The translations under genes and the position numbers were made by a program. Shown piece after piece: positions 54,631 to 63,313 of a DNA stretch of 64,000 nt. Location of the stretch: contig NZ_JAJOYX010000001.1 in the NCBI RefSeq assembly GCF_022565915.1, forward strand, positions 124,001 through 188,000, read 5' to 3'. Position 1 is the stretch's first letter. Each line of letters starts with the position of its first letter. The stretch is from Nesterenkonia sp. LB17. Lineage in GTDB: Bacteria; Actinomycetota; Actinomycetes; Actinomycetales; Micrococcaceae. The notes beneath the pieces are model-generated. The model saw only the letters and a program-made list of their open reading frames with translations, was not told the DNA's origin and did no database searches.

Positions 54631-55743
54631 TCAGGCCAGCACGTCGGCCGTGGCGCGATACTGCGCCCCCAGGGCCTCGGCCACCGGAGCGTTGGTGACG
54701 GCACCGGCGTGCACGTTCAGCCCGTTGGCCAGATGCGGGTCCTCACGCAGCGCCTGCTTCCAGCCCTTGTCCGCCAGGGCGAAGATGTAACGCAGCGTGG
54801 AGTTCGTCAACGCTGCGGTGGAGGTGTGCGGCACCGCGCCGGGCATGTTCGCCACGCAGTAGTAGATCTGCTCCCCGATGGTGAAGGTGGGATCGGCATG
54901 GGTGGTGGGACGGGAGCCCTCGAAGCAGCCTCCCTGGTCGATGGCGATGTCCACCAGCACCGACCCTGGGCGCATCGCCGCGGCCATCTCGCGGGTCACC
55001 AGCTTCGGCGCGGTCGCTCCGGGGACCAGCACCGACCCGATCACCAGATCCGCGGCGGCCACCTCTTCGGTGAGGGTCAGCGTGTTCGAGGCGAGCGTGG
55101 TCAGACCGCGACCGGAGAGCGCGGAGAGCTCCCGGAGCCGTTCGATGTTCAGGTCCAGCACGGTGACATCGGCGCCCATGCCCTGCGCGGTCAGGGCCGC
55201 CTGCTCGCCGGCCTTGCCGCCGCCGATGACCACGACCTTTGCGGGCCGCGCCCCTGGAACGCCGCCGATGAGGATGCCGGGACCGCCCTGGGAGTGCATC
55301 AGGTGATAGGCGCCGACCTGGGGAGCCAGCCGTCCGGCGACCTCGCTCATCGGGGCCAGCAGCGGCAGCCCATGGGTGCCGGTGACCGTCTCGTAGGCGA
55401 TCGCGGTGACGCCGCGCTCCTGCAGCGCGCGGGCGCAGTCGGGCTCCGCCGCGAGGTGGAGATAGGTGAAGAGCACCTGACCTGCGCGCATCCGCGGGAA
55501 CTCCTCGGCCTGGGGCTCCTTGACCTTCACGATCATCTCGGCGTGCTCCCAGACCTCATCGGCGCCGCCGAGGATCTCAGCCCCTGCCGCACGATAGTCC
55601 TGATCGGCGAAGCCGGATCCGGTGCCGGCGCCGCTCTCGATCAGCACCCGGTGTCCGCGGGCGGTGAGGTCCACCGTTCCGGCCGGTGTCAGGGCCACGC
55701 GGTACTCGTTGTTCTTCACTTCGGCGGGGACTCCGATGATCAT
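54631..55743 (-). CDS. ald: Alanine dehydrogenase
   Basis: A 370-aa NAD enzyme interconverting alanine and pyruvate plus ammonia. It starts [20 protein letters not shown], has the substrate Lys in [10 protein letters not shown], the catalytic His in YLHLAAEP, and the Rossmann site [21 protein letters not shown]-like [10 protein letters not shown], then [19 protein letters not shown] 55743 has AGGAG 8 nt upstream; the open frame upstream of it is not coding. Divergent from the response-regulator-like gene. Confidence 0.95.
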   Translation of the reverse strand: MIIGVPAEVKNNEYRVALTPAGTVDLTARGHRVLIESGAGTGSGFADQDYRAAGAEILGGADEVWEHAEMIVKVKEPQAEEFPRMRAGQVLFTYLHLAAEPDCARALQERGVTAIAYETVTGTHGLPLLAPMSEVAGRLAPQVGAYHLMHSQGGPGILIGGVPGARPAKVVVIGGGKAGEQAALTAQGMGADVTVLDLNIERLRELSALSGRGLTTLASNTLTLTEEVAAADLVIGSVLVPGATAPKLVTREMAAAMRPGSVLVDIAIDQGGCFEGSRPTTHADPTFTIGEQIYYCVANMPGAVPHTSTAALTNSTLRYIFALADKGWKQALREDPHLANGLNVHAGAVTNAPVAEALGAQYRATADVLA

Positions 55744-55913
55744 GTGTTCTCCTCGGTAAATGCCAGGTGCGGCGGGTCGGCAGGGGTGAACCGGTGACGG
55801 ACAAGGGGTGATGTCAGTCACCGCGGCCAGTCTTTCATGAAACCTCAGCTCGTTCTGAAGGACTGAGGGGCCGATCTGTTGTTGACTCTGGGGCTTCGCC
55901 CTAGGATCAGAGC

Positions 55914-55943
55914 TTGACAGTCTGTAGAGTTCCGGGATATCTG
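55914..55943 (+). promoter_or_regulatory. Sigma-A-type promoter for the response-regulator-like gene
   Basis: TTGACA (55914-55919), 18 bp, TATCTG (55938-55943). Transcription would start near 55950, leaving about 40 nt of leader with GAGGTG before ATG 55989. Confidence 0.65.
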
Positions 55944-55988
55944 CCACGTCCTGATCAGGCAGTTCAGCAGACAGACCGGGGAGGTGCG

Positions 55989-56801
55989 ATGGCGGGAGAG
56001 AACAGTGCCGGGCCACTGCATGAGTTCCCGATGGCCTCCGTGCACCCGGTGCTCGGGCCCGCGCTGATGATCTCCTCGCCGGTGCTCATCCTCGGCGGAC
56101 CCTCCCCGGCGGCCTCGGAGCTGAGTCAGCGGCTGCGTGGGATCGATGTGAAGGTGCTGCTGGCCTCCAGCGCGGAGACCGCCCGGCAGGCGCTGCAGGT
56201 GGACGCCCCGGAGCTCTTCGTGGTGGACGCGCGCTCCAGCCGGCGAGTGGGTGACCTGGAGCGGGTCATGGAGGGTCTGCGCGCGAGCACCGAGCCGTCT
56301 GCGGTGCTGCACTGGTTCGACGCGGACGTCGAGCTGGAACGGCTGCTCGAGACCGTGCACCCGCAGGATGACCACATGGCGGGTTCGATCTCCGTTCAGG
56401 AGGCGCTGCGCCGGCTCCACCTCATCACGGCGCGGCTCCCGGAGCGGACCGAGGGTGAACGTCTGCTGGTCGGTGATCTCGAGCTGGACACCGCGGCACG
56501 CACGGTGCGCCGAGGCGGCCGAGACATAGACCTCTCCGACACGGAGTTTCGTCTGCTGCGCCTGCTGATGCGCCATGCCAGGACGGTCCTGCCCAAGGCC
56601 GAGATCCTGCAGCAGGTATGGGAGTACGAGTTCGCCGGACAGGCCAACATCGTGGAGCTCTACATCTCTTATGTGCGCAAGAAGATCGAGGCCGACATGC
56701 CCCGGATGATCCACACCGTCAGAGGGGCCGGATACGTGCTGCGCCCGGCGGATCATGGACCATCCAGCCCGTCGTCGGCATCCTCGGCGGGCTCGCCCTG
56801 A
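55989..56801 (+). CDS. Atypical OmpR-type response regulator
   Basis: A 270-aa protein. The C-terminal ~100 residues are a good winged-helix output domain (LELDTAARTVRRGG, LSDTEFRLLRLLMRHARTVLPKAEILQQVW, NIVELYISYVRKKIE, IHTVRGAGYVL). The N-terminal part keeps a receiver-like layout (LILGGPSPAASELSQRLRG, ELFVVDARSS), but the acidic pair normally at the end of strand 1 is GG here, and no clear conserved Lys near the end is seen. It probably does not use standard phosphorylation. No kinase gene is adjacent. ATG 55989 has GAGGTG just upstream. Confidence 0.82.
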   Translation: MAGENSAGPLHEFPMASVHPVLGPALMISSPVLILGGPSPAASELSQRLRGIDVKVLLASSAETARQALQVDAPELFVVDARSSRRVGDLERVMEGLRASTEPSAVLHWFDADVELERLLETVHPQDDHMAGSISVQEALRRLHLITARLPERTEGERLLVGDLELDTAARTVRRGGRDIDLSDTEFRLLRLLMRHARTVLPKAEILQQVWEYEFAGQANIVELYISYVRKKIEADMPRMIHTVRGAGYVLRPADHGPSSPSSASSAGSP

Positions 56802-56857
56802 GGGTCGAGCCCCAGGTCAACTTATTACTGGCTGGTAGCTTGTGGCACACTGTGCCC

Positions 56858-57412
56858 ATGCATGTGATATTCCGCACCCTGCTGGTGCTGCTCCAGGCCC
56901 GCCGTCGACCCACCATGACTCCCTGGGAATCCTCGGTGGTCACGATGCGCGCGCTGCCCACCGACGTCGACATCGCCCGCCACATCAACAACGGCCAGTA
57001 CTTCTCACTCTTCGATCTCGGTCGGTTCGACCTCATGGCACGCTCCGGACTCTGGGCACAGATGCGTAAGCGCGGATGGTCACCGGTGGTCCAGTCCGAG
57101 CAGATCACCTTCCGACGCTCGGTGACGTTCATGACTCGGTTCGAGATTCACACCCGCATGATCGGCTTCGATGAGAAGTGCTTCTACTTCGAGCAGCGAG
57201 CCGTGGTCGACGGTGAGATCTACGTTCGGGCCCACGTCGCCGGCCGGCTGCTCTCCAGCGCGGGCCCCGTGCCCAATGTCGAGATCCTCGGCGCGATCCG
57301 CGACCTCGGCCACGAGGTGCCGGAGGACCTCTCTGTCAGTGAGGAGCTCCAGACCTGGCGGCGCGATTCGGCGCTGCCGGCCGCCCGGAAGACGGCTCCC
57401 AACACCTGGTGA
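56858..57412 (+). CDS. Acyl-CoA thioesterase-like protein (4HBT_2, THEM-like)
   Basis: A 184-aa hotdog-fold protein. TDVDIARHINNGQYFSLFDLGRFDL is the typical active-site strand-helix with the catalytic Asp, followed by EQITFRRSVTFMTRFEIHTRM and a long C-terminal strand set. Members hydrolyse acyl-CoA or serve unknown roles. ATG 56858 is 6 nt after CACACT, a weaker leaderless-type -10, inside the small palindrome GGCACACTGTGCC. Open frame further upstream is the shadow of the regulator gene. Confidence 0.82.
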   Translation: MHVIFRTLLVLLQARRRPTMTPWESSVVTMRALPTDVDIARHINNGQYFSLFDLGRFDLMARSGLWAQMRKRGWSPVVQSEQITFRRSVTFMTRFEIHTRMIGFDEKCFYFEQRAVVDGEIYVRAHVAGRLLSSAGPVPNVEILGAIRDLGHEVPEDLSVSEELQTWRRDSALPAARKTAPNTW

Positions 57413-57418
57413 GGCGGC

Positions 57419-58654
57419 TCAGCCGGGGGAGTCGGACCGGCGAGCGGCCACGACCATCGCGGCGGCGCCGGCGAGGATCGCCACCAGCGCCAAGACGACC
57501 GCGTTGAAGCCCTGGAGGGTGTTCAGTCCGGTCGCCGCCAGCTCCGAGTCCTCGGCCAGCTTCGAAGGCGCGGCCTGCTCCGAGGCTTCGGTGGGCTGTG
57601 CGGCCGACGCGGAGGGGCTGGTGCCGGAGGCATCCCGCCCGGGCAGCGAATAGCCGGGCATTCCAGGAATCGGCGGGCCGCTGAAGGTCTCGGAGGCTTC
57701 TGCGGGGGTGCTCGCGGCGCTCGGGGTCTCGGCCGCCTCGGGAGTCTCCGGTGTGACAGGCGCCGGGATGTCCTCGCCCGCGTCGGGCTCCTGGGGTGGG
57801 GTCGGCTGCACCGCGTCGTCGGCACCCTCCGATGTGGACTGCAGACCGATGTTGCATCGGTCTGCGACCCGCTCCCCGCTCGGGGAGATTCCACGAACCG
57901 CGAAATCATCCTGTGCAGAACCAGGCGGCAGCGGTGAGGGGGCCTGATAGTAGACGACCCCGCCGTCGATCCAGATGGTGGCGCCGGTCAGGCTCGAGCC
58001 GACGGTGAGGTCGGTCAGTCCGCTGCTCATCTGCAGGCGCAGGGTCTCGGTCTGCCCCGGGGAGGCGAAGGCGGAGCCGCAGCGAAGGTAGTGCTCGCCC
58101 TCCGCAGGCGCCGAGATCTCCTCCTCCGGATCGGTCGGGAAGACCGGTGGGGACTCCTCGTCGGTGGGCTCGGGCTGGGGGAGCTCGGGGTCTGTGGACT
58201 CGGGCTCGGTAGGTCCAGATTCGGTGGGTCCAGGACCGGTGGGTCCAGGACCGGTGGGTCCAGGAGCGGTGGGCTCAGGATCGGTGGGCGCGGGGTCAGT
58301 CGGTCCAGGATCGACCGGCTCTGGCTCCGGCGTGTCCATGGGATCAGCCGGGGACTCGAGGGGATCCTCGCCGGGATCTTCGCTGGGATCGAGCTGCTCC
58401 GGGGCGGGCTCCGGCGAAGGTGCAGGACCCGGGTCCGCGACGTCATCGGTCGACTCCGAAGCGTCTCCATCGACCTGCTGGTCAACCGTGTCACCAGTGC
58501 CCGCGGTGCCCGCGGTGCCCGCGGTGGGAGCGGCGGAAGTCGACGGGGCATCGGGGGACGCGACGGCTGCGGTCGGGGCTGCGCCCACGAGCAGGGCGAT
58601 GCTCACCAGGGCTGCGCCGCTGAGCGGGACGGCCCGCCGTGCTCCTCGCTTCAT
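57419..58654 (-). CDS. Pro/Thr-rich cell-wall protein with LAATG sortase-E-type anchor
   Basis: A 411-aa exported protein. Signal peptide KRGARRAVPLSGAALVSIAL with an AVAS cleavage region, then ~130 residues of Asp/Pro/Thr/Gly repeats (repeats of GPT and DPEPT type) able to span the wall. A ~90-residue globular domain contains a Cys pair (YLRCGSAF and DRCNIGL). A second Pro/Ala/Glu-rich part leads to LAATG at about 372-376, a C-terminal helix and RRSDSPG. That is the LAxTG sorting signal of class E sortases. Start ATG 58654 has AGGA upstream; ATG 58711 is possible. Function unknown; no sortase gene is adjacent. Confidence 0.75.
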   Translation of the reverse strand: MKRGARRAVPLSGAALVSIALLVGAAPTAAVASPDAPSTSAAPTAGTAGTAGTGDTVDQQVDGDASESTDDVADPGPAPSPEPAPEQLDPSEDPGEDPLESPADPMDTPEPEPVDPGPTDPAPTDPEPTAPGPTGPGPTGPGPTESGPTEPESTDPELPQPEPTDEESPPVFPTDPEEEISAPAEGEHYLRCGSAFASPGQTETLRLQMSSGLTDLTVGSSLTGATIWIDGGVVYYQAPSPLPPGSAQDDFAVRGISPSGERVADRCNIGLQSTSEGADDAVQPTPPQEPDAGEDIPAPVTPETPEAAETPSAASTPAEASETFSGPPIPGMPGYSLPGRDASGTSPSASAAQPTEASEQAAPSKLAEDSELAATGLNTLQGFNAVVLALVAILAGAAAMVVAARRSDSPG

Positions 58655-58793
58655 CCAGTCCTGCTCCCCGCGCCGGTGGTCAGCTGCGCCCATGTTCAGG
58701 CGGCTGTCCATGTCTTCAGTCCAGCGGCCAGTGTACGTTCCGGGCCACCATTTTCATAACGAAACGGTAAAGGTGACCGGATTTCGAGACGAC

Positions 58794-58837
58794 TGCGGAG
58801 CGCGCCCGATGCGCTGCATCACCGGGCGCGCTCCGCA
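58794..58837 (-). terminator. 15-bp perfect hairpin after the aldo/keto reductase gene
   Basis: Arms TGCGGAGCGCGCCCG and CGGGCGCGCTCCGCA around a 14-nt loop, followed on the reductase side by ten consecutive G (58845-58854, plus strand). It lies about 37 nt after the reductase stop. Confidence 0.72.
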
Positions 58838-58873
58838 TCCCGCCGGGGGGGGGGAGACGAGGGGTCTCTGGGG

Positions 58874-59875
58874 TCAGCTGATGCGCGTCTCCGGGGACTT
58901 CGTCAGGCTCGGATCCTGCTCGGCCAGATCCCCGAGCACCGCGTCGATGGCGTGCATCGCGGCGTCGTCAAGGGTGACTCCGGCGGCGGCGACGTTCCCG
59001 GAGATCTGCTCCGGACGGGACGCGCCGACCAGCGCGGAGGCGACGTTCGGGTTCTGCAGCACCCACGCCACGGCGAGCTGCGCGAGATCCAGGCCGTGGT
59101 CCGCGGCGATCGGCTTCAGGTTCTGCACCGCGGTGAGGATCTCCTGGTCCATGTACCGCTCGATGAACTTTCCTGCCTCCTTGTCCGAGGCGCGGGAACC
59201 CTCCGGAGCGGCCCGGCCCGGCAGATACTTTCCGGTCAGCACGCCCTGGGCGATGGGTGACCAGACGATCTGGGAGATGCCGAGATCCTCCGACGCCGGC
59301 ACCACCTCGGGCTCGATGACCCGCCAGAGCATGTTGTACTGCGGCTGGTTGCTGATCAGCTGCACGCCGAGGTCCTTGGCCAGCGCGTGTCCCGCACGCA
59401 GCTGATCCGCGGTCCACTCGGAGACCCCGATGTAGAGCGCCTTGCCGGAGCGGACCACGTCGGCGAAGGCCTGCATGGTCTCCTCGAGCGGAGTCTCGTA
59501 GTCATAGCGGTGCGCCTGGTAGAGGTCGACGTATTCGGTGCCGAGTCGGGTCAGCGAACCGTTGATCGACTCCATGATGTGTTTGCGGGAGAGTCCGGTG
59601 TCATTGTGCCCCTTGGGGCCGGTCGGGAAATAGACCTTGGTGAAGATCTCCAGGGACTCACGGCGCTGCCCGGCCAGTGCGTCGCCGAGGACCTGTTCGG
59701 CCACGGTGTTGGCATAGACGTCCGCGGTGTCGAAGGTCGTGATCCCGGCGTCGAGCGCTGCGTGGACGCACTCGGTCGCGACGTCGTTCTCGACCTGTGA
59801 GCCGTGGGTCAACCAGTTGCCGTAGGTGATCTCTGAGATTTTCAGGCCTGAATGTCCGAGATATCTGAATTCCAT
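58874..59875 (-). CDS. Aldo/keto reductase (Kv-beta-like)
   Basis: A 333-aa NADPH-dependent TIM-barrel reductase. It begins MEFRYLGHSGLKISEITYGN, and has the catalytic Asp (FDTADVYANTVAEQVLG), Tyr within that strand, Lys in EIFTKVYFP and His in DLYQAHRYD. The C-terminal GASRPEQISGNVAA binds the cofactor. ATG 59875 is 6 nt after TAAGGT (59882-59887, minus), a leaderless-type start. Natural substrate unknown. Confidence 0.92.
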   Translation of the reverse strand: MEFRYLGHSGLKISEITYGNWLTHGSQVENDVATECVHAALDAGITTFDTADVYANTVAEQVLGDALAGQRRESLEIFTKVYFPTGPKGHNDTGLSRKHIMESINGSLTRLGTEYVDLYQAHRYDYETPLEETMQAFADVVRSGKALYIGVSEWTADQLRAGHALAKDLGVQLISNQPQYNMLWRVIEPEVVPASEDLGISQIVWSPIAQGVLTGKYLPGRAAPEGSRASDKEAGKFIERYMDQEILTAVQNLKPIAADHGLDLAQLAVAWVLQNPNVASALVGASRPEQISGNVAAAGVTLDDAAMHAIDAVLGDLAEQDPSLTKSPETRIS

Positions 59876-59927
59876 TCTTCGACCTTATCCCCGTCGGCCG
59901 CGCAGGACCATGGGGTGCGTGAGGAGT

Positions 59928-60596
59928 TCACCGAGAGGCTCTGACCAGGCGGTCCAGGGCTTCCTGCATGTGTTCCTCGATCTCCCGCACCAGCGCGGCA
60001 TCGTCGCCGGAGGCGATGGCCTCGACGATGCGTGAATGCTCCGCGACCTGGTCCTCGGGATCGAAGTAGGTCCCCTGCAGCGCCGTCATGCACATCCTGG
60101 TCTCCACCATCAGGGTCTCGTGGACCCGGTGCAGCCGGGGGCTTCCGGCCAGACTCACCAGCTCCTCGTGAAAGGCGAAGTCCGCGTCCGCGAGCGCCTC
60201 AAGGTCCCCGGCTGCTGCGGCGGCGGCCATCGCGGCAGCTCGGGCGCGAAGGCGCTCGGTGCCCGGTATCACCGCCTCGCTGTGGGCCACCGCGCGGGCC
60301 GCGGTGGTCTCGATCGCCGTGCGGGTCAGGTAGAGATCACGGATCTCGGCCTCGTCCAGCTCCTTGACGAAGAGTCCGCGATTGAGCTCGCTGCGGACCA
60401 GGCCTTCCTGGACCAGGCGCTGCATGGCCTCGCGCAGCGGGCCCCGACTGACGCCGAACTCGGCCGCCAGGGCCACCTCGGAGAGCTGGGTGCCTGCGGG
60501 CAGGGCGCCTCTCATGATTCCCTCGCGCAGCTGGCGGGTGATCAGCGAGGAGGTGGACTCACGGGGGACGGGTTGAAAGCCTGACGCGGAACTCAT
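59928..60596 (-). CDS. GntR-FCD transcriptional regulator
   Basis: A 222-aa regulator. The winged helix is TSSLITRQLREGIMRGALPAG with QLSEVALAAEFGVSRGPLREAM and GLVRSELNRGLFV. The C-terminal FCD domain has the acid and His residues of the usual metal/effector site (DADFAFHEELVSLAG, VAEHSRIVEAI). ATG 60596 has GGAG 8 nt ahead. It is divergent from the dehydrogenase-amidase genes and shares an operator-like dyad with them, so it likely controls them and itself. Confidence 0.88.
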   Translation of the reverse strand: MSSASGFQPVPRESTSSLITRQLREGIMRGALPAGTQLSEVALAAEFGVSRGPLREAMQRLVQEGLVRSELNRGLFVKELDEAEIRDLYLTRTAIETTAARAVAHSEAVIPGTERLRARAAAMAAAAAAGDLEALADADFAFHEELVSLAGSPRLHRVHETLMVETRMCMTALQGTYFDPEDQVAEHSRIVEAIASGDDAALVREIEEHMQEALDRLVRASR

Positions 60597-60606
60597 AATA
60601 TCTCCG

Positions 60607-60620
60607 GATTGTTGACAATC
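60607..60620. promoter_or_regulatory. GntR-FCD operator
   Basis: GATTGTTGACAATC is a perfect 6-bp dyad with a 2-nt centre. Its core TTGTTGACAA (60609-60618) fits the T-N-G-T-N-N-A-C-N-A pattern known for FCD-type GntR regulators. It lies between the divergent regulator and dehydrogenase genes. Confidence 0.7.
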
Positions 60621-60723
60621 TTCACAGGTATTCATAGCATAGCCGCACTGGAGATGAAAGGTCGGCAGACCAGACATGGGCCGAGCAGGGCCGATACGAC
60701 GGGCCAGGAATGAGCAGGTGAAC

Positions 60724-61764
60724 ATGACCCCAGCGAGACCGATCATCACGGTGCTGTGTCCCACTGCAGAGGCGGCACCGGAGGACGAATCACAGGACGC
60801 ATCACAAGATTCAGCTCAGAATTCAGCCGAGCTCCAGCGACCCGCAGGGCTGGAGCCGATCGAGCGCCTGGCCGAGGTCAGGTACACCGACGCCGCCGGG
60901 CTCGGCGCCGCGCTCGAGGGCGCGCAGGCGCTCTTCCTCTGGGACTTCTTCTCCCCGGCGGTGCGACAGGCCTGGCCGCAGGCGGACGCGCTGAGATGGA
61001 TCCATGTGGCCGCGGCCGGAGTCGACGCGCTGATGTTCGAGGAGCTGCGCAGCTCCGAGGTCACGGTGACCAACGCGCAGGGAATCTTCGACCGGCCGAT
61101 CGCGGAATACGTGCTGGCAGCGATCTTCGCCCATGCCAAGGACTTCGCGGCAAGCCTGCGCCACCAGCAGCAGCGCCAGTGGGTGCACCGCGAGACGCTG
61201 CAGGTGCAGGGAACCTCCGCGCTGGTCATCGGCACCGGGGCGATCGGCCGGGAGACGGCGCGGCTGCTGCGCGCGGTCGGGATCACGGTCACCGGAGCCG
61301 GACGCACCGCCCGCGAGCAGGACCCAGACTTCGGCACGGTGGTGGACAGCGCGCAGCTGCCCCAGCACATCGGCGGCTTCGATCACATCATCAACGCCGC
61401 CCCGCTCACCGCGCAGACCACCGGGCTGATCGGCGCCCAGTCCCTGGCGGCCATGCGCAGCGGTGCGCACCTGATCAACATCGGTCGCGGAGAATCCGTG
61501 GATGAGCCCGCGCTGGTCGAGGCGCTGGAAGCGGGCCGCCTCGCCCGCGCCACCCTCGACGTCTTCGCTCAGGAGCCGCTGCCGGTGGACTCGCCGCTCT
61601 GGACGATGGAGTCGGTGACGATCTCCGCCCACATGTCCGGAGACGTGGTCGGCTGGCGCAAGGCGCTCGCGGAGCAGTTCGTGGACAACGCGCAGCGCTG
61701 GCTCGACGGGGCGGAGCTGAAGAACATCGTGGACACCGCCAAGGGATACGTCCCGCGACATTGA
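60724..61764 (+). CDS. D-2-hydroxyacid dehydrogenase family protein
   Basis: A 346-aa NAD-dependent dehydrogenase. The cofactor site is VIGTGAIGRETARLLRAVGI, and the catalytic residues are Arg in NIGRGESVDE, Glu in DVFAQEPLP and His in ISAHMSGD (these are the family R-E-H triad). An N-terminal ~35-residue polar insert (EDESQDASQDSAQNSAE) is unusual. ATG 60724 follows GCAGGTG. It is co-directional with the amidase; the substrate is unknown. Confidence 0.88.
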   Translation: MTPARPIITVLCPTAEAAPEDESQDASQDSAQNSAELQRPAGLEPIERLAEVRYTDAAGLGAALEGAQALFLWDFFSPAVRQAWPQADALRWIHVAAAGVDALMFEELRSSEVTVTNAQGIFDRPIAEYVLAAIFAHAKDFAASLRHQQQRQWVHRETLQVQGTSALVIGTGAIGRETARLLRAVGITVTGAGRTAREQDPDFGTVVDSAQLPQHIGGFDHIINAAPLTAQTTGLIGAQSLAAMRSGAHLINIGRGESVDEPALVEALEAGRLARATLDVFAQEPLPVDSPLWTMESVTISAHMSGDVVGWRKALAEQFVDNAQRWLDGAELKNIVDTAKGYVPRH

Positions 61765-61849
61765 ACTGAATCTGACCCAGCCGACGCTTCACCCACCCGA
61801 CCTGCTGCACCAGACGAGTCCTCGGACTCCAGAGCTTGAGGAGGGGCGC

Positions 61850-63313
61850 ATGACGCACCTTGCTGACCTGACCGCCGTCGAACTTCTCGCGGGCTACCGT
61901 ACCGGCGACTTCACCCCGGTGGACGCCACAGAGGCCGCCCTGGAGCGGATCGAGGCGCACAACGGGGCGCTGAACGCCTTCGTGCTGGTGGACCGGGAGT
62001 CCGCCCTCGAGTCCGCCCGGGGCTCGGCACGGCGCTGGAGCTCCGGTGAGACGCTGGGCCCCGGGGACGGGGTGCCCACCTCGATCAAGGACATCTTCCC
62101 GACCGTGGGCTGGCCGACCCTGCGCGGCAGCAGGCTGATCGATGAGGCCGGCCCCTGGGATTTCGACGCACCCTGCGTGGCACGGCTGCGCGAGACCGGG
62201 GCGGTGCTGCTGGGCAAGACGGCGACGCCGGAGTTCGCCTGGAAGGGCACCACCGACTCGCTGCGGTTCGGCGCCACCACCAACCCCTGGAACCCCGCCC
62301 TGACCGCGGGCGGATCCTCCGGCGGCGCGGCCGCGGCGGTCGGGGCCGGGATGGGCCCCTGGGCGGTGGGCACCGACGGTGGCGGCTCGGTCAGGATCCC
62401 GGCGGCCTTCACCGGCACCGTGGCGATCAAGGCCACCTACGGCACCGTGCCGATGTACCCCGCAAGCCCCTTCGGGACCCTCGCCCATGCCGGGCCGATG
62501 GCGCGCACCGTCACCGACACCGCGCTGCTGCTCGATGTGATCGCCGGCTTCGACGCCCGCGACTGGTCCGCGCTGCCCTCACAGACGCGCCCCTTCTCGG
62601 CAGAGCTCGCCGAGCTCGAGGTCGACGGGGGCTCGCTCGCCGGAGTGCGGATCGGCTACTCGCCCACCCTTGGCCTCGGGAGCAATGATCCCGAGGTCGA
62701 GGCGCGGGTCGATGAGGCGGTCCAGGTGCTGGTCTCGCTGGGCGCCCAGGTGGAGCAGGTGGACCCCGATCTGGAGGATCTGATGGAGGCGTTCCACGTG
62801 CTCTGGTTCACCGGTGCGGCGAAGGTGCTCGAGGCCTATGGCCCCGGCGCGCTGGAGCATGTGGATCCAGGCCTGCGCGCGGGCATCGAGAAGTACGCCG
62901 ATGCCTCGGCGCTGGACTATCTCAGCGCCACCGGGGTGCGCATGAACCTGGGGGTGCGCATGGGGGCGTTCCACCAGAAATACGATCTGCTGGTCACTCC
63001 CACCATGCCGATCCCTGCCTTCGACGCGAACCGGCAGGCTCCCGTCGGTTGGCCCTCGGACCTGTGGACCAGCTGGACCCCGTACACCATCCCGTTCAAC
63101 ATGACCCAGCAGCCCGCCATCTCGGTGCCCTGCGGGCTGACCAGCGCCGGGCTGCCGGTGGGGCTGCAGATCGTCGCGGCCAGGACGCGGGACCGCTCGG
63201 TGCTGCGCGCGGCCCGGGCCTACGAGCTGGCCAGCGGTGAGAAGTTCAGTGCGACGGTGGCGCCGGCCCGACAGGCCGCGCCGGTCGCCCGGGTCGACGG
63301 AGCTGTGCGATAG
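61850..63313 (+). CDS. Amidase-signature hydrolase
   Basis: A 487-aa amidase. The Ser-cisSer-Lys triad is visible: Lys in GVPTSIKDIFP, cis-Ser and flanking Gly-rich loop in TAGGSSGGAAAAVG, nucleophile Ser in GTDGGGSVRIPA. It is preceded by GAGGAGGGG and lies 85 nt after the dehydrogenase gene. Together with the GntR-FCD regulator they look like a small amide or hydroxyacid catabolic unit. The 3' end overlaps the convergent permease by 68 nt. Confidence 0.9.
   Translation: MTHLADLTAVELLAGYRTGDFTPVDATEAALERIEAHNGALNAFVLVDRESALESARGSARRWSSGETLGPGDGVPTSIKDIFPTVGWPTLRGSRLIDEAGPWDFDAPCVARLRETGAVLLGKTATPEFAWKGTTDSLRFGATTNPWNPALTAGGSSGGAAAAVGAGMGPWAVGTDGGGSVRIPAAFTGTVAIKATYGTVPMYPASPFGTLAHAGPMARTVTDTALLLDVIAGFDARDWSALPSQTRPFSAELAELEVDGGSLAGVRIGYSPTLGLGSNDPEVEARVDEAVQVLVSLGAQVEQVDPDLEDLMEAFHVLWFTGAAKVLEAYGPGALEHVDPGLRAGIEKYADASALDYLSATGVRMNLGVRMGAFHQKYDLLVTPTMPIPAFDANRQAPVGWPSDLWTSWTPYTIPFNMTQQPAISVPCGLTSAGLPVGLQIVAARTRDRSVLRAARAYELASGEKFSATVAPARQAAPVARVDGAVR

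Noticed and set aside
58845-58854. Ten-G run as a phase-variable switch
   Set aside because: It lies between genes, beyond the reductase stop and not in a promoter spacer that I can identify.
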